This document shows, piece by piece, positions 1-5,002 of a stretch of DNA of 5,002 nucleotides. Both the position numbers and the translations under genes were made by a program. Source of the stretch: a bacterium (GTDB taxonomy: Bacteria; Patescibacteriota; Saccharimonadia; Saccharimonadales; UBA4665); NCBI GenBank assembly GCA_021804315.1, contig JAJZHX010000046.1, positions 1 through 5,002 of the forward strand, read 5' to 3'. Each line of letters begins with the position of its first letter. The first letter of the stretch is position 1. The notes beneath the pieces were generated by a model, which had not been told where the DNA came from, searched no databases, and saw nothing but the letters and a program-made list of their open reading frames with translations.

Positions 1-587
1 CTTTTATACAAAGCTTATCGCCGTTTATCCATAATAACGGATACTTAGGTATAGCCGGTTTTGTCTTTTTAGAAGACTTTGGTGTACCTGTACCGGGTGA
101 GACAATTCTAATCACCGGAGCAGTGTTTGCCGGGCTAGGCCAGCTTAATGTAATCCTAGTCGGTTTAAGCGGTTTTATAGCGGCAGTCTTAGGAGATAAT
201 GTTGGTTTTGCTATCGGTAGGTATGGTGGCCACCCCTTAATTGAACGGTTTGGTAAGTACCTTCTATTAACCAAGGAACGAGTAGCTAAAGCAGAGTCAG
301 CTTTTAAAAAGAGAGGTGGCCTAGTAGTTATAGTAGCTCGGTTTATTGAAGGCTTGAGACAAGCTAATGGGATTATGGCTGGTTTAATTGAAATGCCCTG
401 GGTTAATTTTCTGGTTTTTAACATGATCGGTGCTGCCCTATGGGTCATTCTGTGGACTAGTATTGGCTATTTTGGTGCTAATCAGCTCAAATACTTTATC
501 CATTACGATGTTTACTTAAGTCTTCTGGCGCTAATTGTCATAATAGCCTACTTGGTTTACCGTTTTCATTTTAAAAATAAAAAATAA
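1..587 (+). CDS. DedA-family (SNARE-associated domain) membrane protein, 5'-truncated by the window edge
   Basis: The reading frame is open from base 3, so 194 residues are visible and the N-terminus lies outside the window; the GTG at 123 is internal, because conserved DedA sequence precedes it. Visible residues 22-33 (FLEDFGVPVPGE) form the DedA re-entrant motif, with acidic residues E24 and E33. A GDNVGFAIGRYGG segment follows at about 64-76, then a basic loop. RFIEGLR at 113-119 corresponds to the family RFxPxxR motif, keeping both arginines but with Glu for Pro. A W-x-x-F...N-x-x-GA-x-x-W stretch and a last hydrophobic helix precede the basic tail FKNKK. The family comprises polytopic inner-membrane proteins of about 200 residues, needed for membrane homeostasis; some, such as Bacillus subtilis UptA, flip undecaprenyl phosphate back for reuse. 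The substrate here cannot be read from sequence. The gene ends in TAA, 98 bp before the kinase gene on the same strand. Family assignment is secure; specific function is not. Confidence 0.93.
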   Translation, partial: FIQSLSPFIHNNGYLGIAGFVFLEDFGVPVPGETILITGAVFAGLGQLNVILVGLSGFIAAVLGDNVGFAIGRYGGHPLIERFGKYLLLTKERVAKAESAFKKRGGLVVIVARFIEGLRQANGIMAGLIEMPWVNFLVFNMIGAALWVILWTSIGYFGANQLKYFIHYDVYLSLLALIVIIAYLVYRFHFKNKK

Positions 588-606
588 AAAATTTAAATTC
601 ACCTAA

Positions 607-638
607 AGTTTAAAAAAGTTTAGATTATTATCAGTTTA
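607..638 (+). repeat. AGTTTA word repeated upstream of the histidine kinase gene
   Basis: AGTTTA occurs at 607-612, 617-622 and 633-638, with a fourth copy at 680-685 directly before the kinase ATG. The first two are 10 bp apart, one helical turn, which is the arrangement often seen for OmpR-type response-regulator sites. In DNA this AT-rich such words also recur by chance, so a regulatory role is only a suggestion. Confidence 0.25.
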
Positions 639-645
639 AAGCCAG

Positions 646-651
646 TATAGT
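646..651 (+). promoter_or_regulatory. Weak candidate -10 element for the histidine kinase gene
   Basis: TATAGT matches five of six bases of the TATAAT consensus and lies 35 bp before the kinase start codon, a reasonable leader length. No good TTGACA-like -35 box sits 16-18 bp upstream, and no TGn extension is present. Read-through from the DedA gene is equally possible, since no terminator is visible between the two genes. Confidence 0.2.
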
Positions 652-657
652 TAACTA

Positions 658-672
658 TTATTCTTAGAATAA
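658..672. repeat. 15-bp perfect palindrome between the DedA and kinase genes
   Basis: TTATTC and GAATAA form perfect 6-bp inverted arms around the 3-base centre TTA, ending 13 bp before the kinase ATG. Position and symmetry suit a dimeric repressor operator or a weak leader hairpin next to the ribosome binding region. The arms contain only one G-C pair each and no T-run follows, so it is not a convincing intrinsic terminator. The structure is seen directly; the function is inference. Confidence 0.4.
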
Positions 673-685
673 CGTTAGTAGTTTA

Positions 686-2053
686 ATGAAGCTTAAGACA
701 TTCAACCAGTTAATCAGAGAGTCAAGTCCGACTAAAACCATTGCGCTTATTTTAAGCTTGGTTCTCATAATTAGCTTATTTAGTTTGTCGATTAGTATTT
801 TTGCAAATCATAACGTCGATTCGATTAATGATAAAAGCGATAAAGTGCAATCTCAGTATATTTTAGCCAATGATGTTTATTCATTGCTACAAAATATTGA
901 TATAAAACAAAGAGATTATATTTTAAGTGGCAATAAGGCTACTATTTCTAACCAGACAAATCTAGAGGAGCAGATTAATAAAGATATTATTAATCTTAAA
1001 GTAAGAACTAACGTTAAAGTAGTCGATCAAGACACTCAAGCATTTTTTAAATTAGTAAAACTTAAAGAAAAGCAATTTAATCAAACAGCTTTAACTTATA
1101 GAACTCAAGGAGTAGCCTCAGCGATTAAGACTTTACCAGCTTCCGAGGCCACTAATCAGGAAATTGAAAAACTGGTTTCGAGCATTGAAAGTCAGCAGTT
1201 AAAATTACTTGATGATTATAAAAACAGCAGAACAGCTTATGAAGAAGTTAGCAACTTTGCTTCAGGTTTTGTCATCTTATTAGAATTATCGGTATTTATC
1301 TTAACAATCTATTTAGTCAGGCAGGGCATTGCCAAAGAAAAGTTACTTGAAAAAAGACAATCCGAATTTATTGCTATAGGTTCTCATCAGTTACGAACGC
1401 CCGCTACGGCTATCAAACAATATGTCTACATGTTAAGTAACGGTTTTTTTGGCTCAATTAATCAACGACAAAAAGACACACTTAATACCATAGATGATGC
1501 CAATAATCGGAGTATTGCTGTTGCTAACAACTTACTTTATGCTTCACAAATTGAGAGCGGTATAACAATTGTAGACATTAAAACTTGTGATCTCAAAGAT
1601 ATTATTAATAACGCGCTAACTAATTACCAATCAACCTTTAAGTCCAGAGGACTTAAATTAAAGATTGAAATATCTAAAAAACCGCTATTAACATTAGGTG
1701 ATTACAAGTATCTTTCGATAGCCTTTGAAATACTTCTAGACAATGCTTGCCGGTATAGTCCAAATGGCACCACCGTCTTTGTTTCGTTAAAAGAAGTTAA
1801 TCAGCAGTACGTTTTAAAGATCAAAGACCAAGGCGTAGGTATATCAGCTAATGATCAAAAACAATTATTTCAAAAGTTTACCAGGTTTAATAATGGCAAG
1901 ATCATGCACCCTGATGGTAGTGGAGTTGGGCTTTATTTACTTAAGCATATTATTGACGAAGAGAACATTGGCTATTCAATTACTTCAAAATTAAATAAAG
2001 GCACTACTTTTAGTTTGTATTTTACTAAACATCAACAAGAAATTACTGATTAA
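686..2053 (+). CDS. Membrane-bound sensor histidine kinase with CHASE3-like sensor domain (HisKA + HATPase_c)
   Basis: This 455-residue two-component kinase autophosphorylates on His and passes the phosphate to a response-regulator Asp. Transmembrane helix 1 is at about 18-40. An extracytoplasmic, mostly helical region of about 150 residues follows, with a QRDYILSGN segment (75-83) typical of CHASE3-type four-helix sensors. Helix 2 is at about 191-211. Only about 15 residues separate it from the HisKA domain, so no HAMP domain is present. The H box is SHQLRTP with H234 as phosphoacceptor and Gln235 where Glu is commonest. The ATPase domain has an N box (LLDNACRYSP, N353), G1 (DQGVGI, D381), an F box (LFQKF, 394-398) and G2 (GSGVGL, 411-416), so it looks catalytically complete. 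The ATG is the first usable start after an in-frame TAG at 665-667; no clear Shine-Dalgarno sequence precedes it. No response regulator is adjacent. The sensor half is clearly lower in GC than the DedA gene. The ligand is unknown. Confidence 0.95.
   Translation: MKLKTFNQLIRESSPTKTIALILSLVLIISLFSLSISIFANHNVDSINDKSDKVQSQYILANDVYSLLQNIDIKQRDYILSGNKATISNQTNLEEQINKDIINLKVRTNVKVVDQDTQAFFKLVKLKEKQFNQTALTYRTQGVASAIKTLPASEATNQEIEKLVSSIESQQLKLLDDYKNSRTAYEEVSNFASGFVILLELSVFILTIYLVRQGIAKEKLLEKRQSEFIAIGSHQLRTPATAIKQYVYMLSNGFFGSINQRQKDTLNTIDDANNRSIAVANNLLYASQIESGITIVDIKTCDLKDIINNALTNYQSTFKSRGLKLKIEISKKPLLTLGDYKYLSIAFEILLDNACRYSPNGTTVFVSLKEVNQQYVLKIKDQGVGISANDQKQLFQKFTRFNNGKIMHPDGSGVGLYLLKHIIDEENIGYSITSKLNKGTTFSLYFTKHQQEITD
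2043..2053. other. Convergent 3' overlap of the kinase and penicillin-binding protein genes
   Basis: The kinase TAA is at 2051-2053 on the plus strand, and the penicillin-binding protein TAA occupies 2043-2045 on the minus strand, so the coding regions share 11 bp. The segment contains most of the 8-bp palindrome GATTAATC (2048-2055). No GC-rich hairpin plus T-run is visible on either strand nearby, so any transcript end must lie inside the opposing gene. Confidence 0.85.
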
Positions 2054-4748
2054 TCTGAACGGAGTTAGATGTAGTCTTTTGGTTTTGGCTATTAGTAAAC
2101 TGAGCAACTACAGTTGATCCGATAGCTAAATTATTAACACTTAGAATAGTATTATAGGGGCTTGAGGTGCCGATAGGTATTGAGAATATCTGATTTGTCT
2201 GATTATTGTCTAAAATAGTTATAGTGCCATCATTGCCACCACCACTACCTTTACCAGAAGTGGTTACCCCAAAAGAGATAGATACGCTTATTTGACAATT
2301 ATTATTTTGGTTAACAACATCACAGGCAATATTATTGATAGTAATACTTTCACTACTTTGATTAGTGTTAGTTTGACTATTCTTGCTACTACAGTTAGGC
2401 CCAGTAATTGGAATAGACGAATTATAAAAGCTATCAATAGAAAAGGCCAAGACATCACAAGTCGGTGTCGAGCTGTTTACTGAACCAGTATACCAAGAAG
2501 GATATAAACCAGTTGACGGACTAGGATATTGCCAACCATAATAATAGCCTAAAACCTTAGCTGGAGGATGATTGATGACGTATGCCGGCAACACCTTAAT
2601 ACCTGGCGGTGCTTGCCAATTGATAGGTGTTTGGTTTTTAGTTAAATATTCAATCATACCTCTGGTTAAAGGTTCGGTCAGCCCCTCTAGCCCACCATAG
2701 TGAGGAATTAAGGTTTTAGTGGCAGTATGATAACCTACCCAGCTACCAACTACATATTGACTAGTCATAGCCATCATTAGACCGGTAAAATCTGAGTGAG
2801 TAGTACCGGTTTTAACGGCAACGTCCCAGCCGTTAGTTCTTTGGAACTTCCAGCCGAAAGAACTAATAGGCGTGCAATTTGTAGCATTACAATAGCCTGG
2901 TAGATAACTTGCACTAGGATTATCTAACATGCTATCAACAATGTAGGCTGCATCAGGTTTAACAACTTGATCAACTTTGGGCTGATGCCACTGATAAAGT
3001 ACCTGCCCGCTAGCGTTAGTAACCTTTAAGATGAAAGTTTGAGGTACATAATTACCTAATCTTGCATCTGTCGCATAGCCATTAACACTTTGATCTAGCT
3101 TTAAATAACCGCCCTCGCCAATAGCCGCTGAACCGTAGCAGGTAGTCTTAATAGTTCGAGCAGCATTAGCATAACAATTATAACCACTAGTTAACCCCAT
3201 AGCCTGTGATAAAGCTATAGTTTTTGACTCACCGTTAATAAGCGCTGATTTAACTGCTGGCACGTTCCTAGAGCCGGCTAAAGCGTAAGCAAGCGGTAAT
3301 GGCCCAGGGTACTGATAGTCATAATCATATAAGCAGTTACCACCATTATTTGGTAAAGCCTTATTTGTACAAGGATAACCTGGCAACGGTTCTTGAGAGT
3401 CAAAAAGGACTGAACCTGAACCTACGTTATTATTGTCATTTATTAGAGCAGTGTAGTCATATAGTTTATATGTCGACCCAGGGTTGATTCTAATAGTCGC
3501 ATAGTTTATTTGGCCGTCAGTCTTATTATAAAAGTTAACTCCTCCTACTAAAGCCGTGACTTGACCAGTAGGGGCATTTTCAACAACCGTAGCTTCTTCG
3601 TCGCCACCATCATTAGTAACATTACTTAGATTGCTAGCAACCAGTTTCTGAGCTTCATTTTGTTGCGGTATGTTAAGTGTTGTAATCACCTTCCAGCCAC
3701 CCTCATTGGCTGTCTGGCTACCAAATTGTGCTTGAAGCTGTTGTTTAGCTGCTAAATCAAAATAGGGAGCAATTATATTTGAGTAGACACCTACAGGCGG
3801 TTTAACTTCCGCTAGCACATTAGTATTAATAGCTTGATTCTCTTGAGCAGTAGATATATAGCCTTGTTGTTGCATCACTTTTAAGATGTAGTTTTTACGA
3901 CCAATTAAAGCTTGCTGACTATAATCAGGACTTCTGGGCGAATAATAAGCGGGAGACTGCGGTATGGCTGCCAGCATAGCGGCTTGGGCTAAGCTAAGTT
4001 TAGCCGCTGAAGTATGAAAATAATCTTCTGCCGCAGCTTGAATTCCATAATCTGGTCCTCCGTAAGGAACAATATTGAGATAGCCAGTTAAGATTGTAGA
4101 TTTTGAGTAATGCCGGCTAACGTCGTAAGACAGGTATATTTCTTTAATTTTACGCCAAACTGTTACTCTGCCTAGCCAGCCCTCATTTAGTTTGACAAGT
4201 TGTTGAGTAATTGTTGAAGCACCTTCTAGCTGTCCACTGGGATGAAGTATGTCATGAACTGCAGATCTTAATATTCCACCAAAATCAATAGGGCCTTCTT
4301 TGTAAAAATATTTATCTTCAATCGCGACAGTCGCTTCTCTAATATAAGGACTCATTTGCGACGCCGAGACTGGTGAGCGATTTATGCCGTTAAAATCTGT
4401 CCAGAGCAGTACTTTACCGGTTCGATCGTAATACTGAATGCTACCTTTTAAATTTTTGCCGTAAAGAGACTGAATAGCTGGTAAGTTTTTTTGAAGATTT
4501 AAGATTACTATCACTGAAAAAATGACAAAACTAATTAAAAAAACTACCAACATTGTAGCCATGGTTTTAAGCCCCTTAAGACTTAACCAATAGCTACGAA
4601 ATCTTTGCCATTCAAAATGCTCAAAAAATTTCGCTAGCTTACCTTCAGGCGATAAAGGGCTATCAGGCTCCAAATTAGTATTCAGTGATACTCTTTTTTG
4701 AAGAACTTTATCTGCTTCTTTTAGGCCATGTTTGGCTCTTTTTTCCAT
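2043..4748 (-). CDS. Bifunctional class A penicillin-binding protein (GT51 transglycosylase and transpeptidase)
   Basis: This 901-residue enzyme polymerises lipid II into glycan strands and cross-links their peptides on the outer face of the cytoplasmic membrane. A charged cytoplasmic tail (1-60) precedes one transmembrane helix (about 62-84). GT51 motifs are EDKYFYKEGP (catalytic E144, with Glu151 at the usual His), GASTITQQLVK (176-186), RKIKE (199-203) and ILTGYLN (219-225, Thr for the usual Glu). A linker (about 320-380) containing GGWKVITTL leads to the transpeptidase domain: STYK with S425 as acyl-ester nucleophile, SRN (493-495) and KTGT (646-649). After about residue 716 comes an aromatic- and Pro-rich stretch with YPSWY, then an Asn/Ser/Thr-rich extension (790-901) that may form a beta-sandwich. 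All ten cysteines are extracytoplasmic and fall in close pairs: 460/472, 525/537, 620/625, 764/786, 809/818. The ATG is the first possible start, as an in-frame TAG lies two codons upstream; no clear Shine-Dalgarno sequence is present. It runs convergent to the kinase gene. Confidence 0.96.
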   Translation of the reverse strand: MEKRAKHGLKEADKVLQKRVSLNTNLEPDSPLSPEGKLAKFFEHFEWQRFRSYWLSLKGLKTMATMLVVFLISFVIFSVIVILNLQKNLPAIQSLYGKNLKGSIQYYDRTGKVLLWTDFNGINRSPVSASQMSPYIREATVAIEDKYFYKEGPIDFGGILRSAVHDILHPSGQLEGASTITQQLVKLNEGWLGRVTVWRKIKEIYLSYDVSRHYSKSTILTGYLNIVPYGGPDYGIQAAAEDYFHTSAAKLSLAQAAMLAAIPQSPAYYSPRSPDYSQQALIGRKNYILKVMQQQGYISTAQENQAINTNVLAEVKPPVGVYSNIIAPYFDLAAKQQLQAQFGSQTANEGGWKVITTLNIPQQNEAQKLVASNLSNVTNDGGDEEATVVENAPTGQVTALVGGVNFYNKTDGQINYATIRINPGSTYKLYDYTALINDNNNVGSGSVLFDSQEPLPGYPCTNKALPNNGGNCLYDYDYQYPGPLPLAYALAGSRNVPAVKSALINGESKTIALSQAMGLTSGYNCYANAARTIKTTCYGSAAIGEGGYLKLDQSVNGYATDARLGNYVPQTFILKVTNASGQVLYQWHQPKVDQVVKPDAAYIVDSMLDNPSASYLPGYCNATNCTPISSFGWKFQRTNGWDVAVKTGTTHSDFTGLMMAMTSQYVVGSWVGYHTATKTLIPHYGGLEGLTEPLTRGMIEYLTKNQTPINWQAPPGIKVLPAYVINHPPAKVLGYYYGWQYPSPSTGLYPSWYTGSVNSSTPTCDVLAFSIDSFYNSSIPITGPNCSSKNSQTNTNQSSESITINNIACDVVNQNNNCQISVSISFGVTTSGKGSGGGNDGTITILDNNQTNQIFSIPIGTSSPYNTILSVNNLAIGSTVVAQFTNSQNQKTTSNSVQINQ

Positions 4749-4787
4749 TAGCTACCAAGATAACACTTTTAAAAATATTCTTTAGCG

Positions 4788-4793
4788 ATTATC
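4788..4793 (-). promoter_or_regulatory. Candidate -10 element for the penicillin-binding protein gene
   Basis: On the minus strand these bases read GATAAT, five of six matches to TATAAT. They lie about 40 bp before the start codon, which would give a leader of roughly 30 nt. The bases about 17 bp further upstream do not resemble TTGACA. In such AT-rich DNA a hit like this carries little weight, so it is offered only as the best-placed candidate. Confidence 0.25.
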
Positions 4794-4795
4794 TT

Positions 4796-4839
4796 ACATA
4801 TAGTTAATCACATAATTTAATTTTTTTGATAGTATATGT
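4796..4839. repeat. 7-bp inverted repeat ACATATA / TATATGT around a 30-bp centre
   Basis: ACATATA at 4796-4802 and TATATGT at 4833-4839 are exact reverse complements separated by 30 bp, just upstream of the candidate penicillin-binding protein promoter. They could be paired sites for one regulator. Each arm has only one C or G, so chance occurrence in this spacer is quite possible. Confidence 0.25.
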
Positions 4840-4916
4840 CTATAAAACTAACAAATAACCATAAAATTTAAGTATAATAAATACTAAATAAAACTAAAAC
4901 CACAATAATATATAAT

Positions 4917-4956
4917 AAATTAATTATTAATTATTATAATTTAAATTAATTACTAA
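4917..4956. repeat. Imperfect 14-bp direct repeat in the A/T-only segment
   Basis: AAATTAATTATTAA at 4917-4930 recurs as AAATTAATTACTAA at 4943-4956, with 13 of 14 positions identical and a 26-bp period, about two and a half helical turns. Both copies contain the palindrome TTAATTAA-like core common in AT-rich DNA. The repeat is real as a string, but a binding-site role is unproven and low complexity makes chance similarity likely enough to mention. Confidence 0.45.
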
Positions 4957-5002
4957 TGAACAAATGTAATCAAAATTTGTATATTTTATAAAAAGTTAAA
5001 GC

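Larger units (their letters stand above)
4749..5002. other. AT-rich non-coding spacer upstream of the penicillin-binding protein gene
   Basis: No coding frame, tRNA or structured RNA is recognisable in this spacer. By hand count only 26 of the 202 bases from 4801 to 5002 are G or C (about 13 percent), and 4904-4952 is 49 bases of A and T only. The part nearest the gene should hold its promoter. The rest contains the direct repeat at 4917-4956 and TATAAT words at 4873-4878 and 4935-4940 on the plus strand, neither with a convincing -35 box. It may also serve a gene starting right of the window. Confidence 0.7.

Noticed and set aside
25..33. DnaA-box-like TTATCCATA
   Set aside because: It is a single near-match inside the DedA coding region with no cluster around it, so it is not evidence of an origin.
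123..125. GTG as the start codon of the DedA gene
   Set aside because: The frame stays open upstream to base 3 and encodes the conserved DedA motif FLEDFGVPVPGE, so this GTG is an internal Val codon.
2099..2116. AACTG / CAGTT hairpin as a terminator for the kinase gene
   Set aside because: The stem is only 5 bp around an 8-base loop, lies within the opposing coding sequence and is not followed by a T-run.
2292..2483. A 63-codon plus-strand open frame
   Set aside because: It lies wholly antisense to the penicillin-binding protein coding region, has no recognisable domain or ribosome binding site, and its sequence is explained by the opposing gene.
3299..3487. A 62-codon plus-strand open frame
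   Set aside because: It is antisense to the conserved transpeptidase region of the penicillin-binding protein and has no family features of its own.
3..4748. Recoded TGA (Gly or Trp), as in some candidate-phyla bacteria or mycoplasmas
   Set aside because: All three genes end in TAA, contain no in-frame TGA, and use normal GGN and TGG codons for Gly and Trp, so the standard bacterial code suffices.
4804..4812. DnaA-box-like TTAATCACA in the AT-rich spacer, suggesting a replication origin
   Set aside because: It has only seven of nine matches and stands alone; no further boxes and no dnaA or dnaN gene are present, so high AT alone does not make an origin.
4960..4980. Hairpin ACAAAT / ATTTGT as a terminator
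   Set aside because: The stem is 6 bp with a single G-C pair and a 9-base loop, and no T-run follows; too weak to call.

Overview
The window holds three protein-coding genes and no RNA gene, mobile element, CRISPR array or phage signature. It is AT-rich and compactly arranged. All three genes translate with the standard bacterial code. The two genes whose starts are visible have no clear Shine-Dalgarno sequence, and the two long genes overlap at their 3' ends. The kinase has an SHQLRTP phosphoacceptor box and the penicillin-binding protein is cysteine-paired and Asn-rich at its C-terminus. Together these would fit a small-genome Patescibacteria/CPR bacterium such as Candidatus Saccharibacteria. 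That is inference from general character, not from a marker gene, and a low-GC Gram-positive-type relative cannot be excluded.

Layout: (1) 1-587, plus strand: the 3' part of a DedA-family integral membrane protein whose true start lies left of the window. (2) 588-685: a 98-bp spacer with a 15-bp palindrome, repeated AGTTTA words and a weak promoter candidate. (3) 686-2053, plus strand: a membrane-bound sensor histidine kinase with a helical, CHASE3-like extracytoplasmic domain and no HAMP domain. No response regulator lies beside it. (4) 2043-4748, minus strand: a bifunctional class A penicillin-binding protein (GT51 transglycosylase plus transpeptidase) with five close cysteine pairs outside the membrane and an Asn-rich C-terminal extension. 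Its 3' end overlaps that of the kinase by 11 bp. (5) 4749-5002: a very AT-rich spacer upstream of the penicillin-binding protein gene, including 49 consecutive bases without G or C and an imperfect 14-bp direct repeat.

Functionally this looks like a cell-envelope neighbourhood. The penicillin-binding protein polymerises and cross-links peptidoglycan from lipid II. Some DedA proteins recycle the undecaprenyl-phosphate carrier that this reaction releases. The kinase could sense an envelope or external signal. The link between them is inference from proximity; they are not one operon, since the penicillin-binding protein gene runs convergent to the others. I see no novel multi-gene system here. 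The observations most worth checking are the cysteine pairing and C-terminal extension of the penicillin-binding protein, its altered GT51 motif I, the orphan kinase, and the A/T-only upstream segment.
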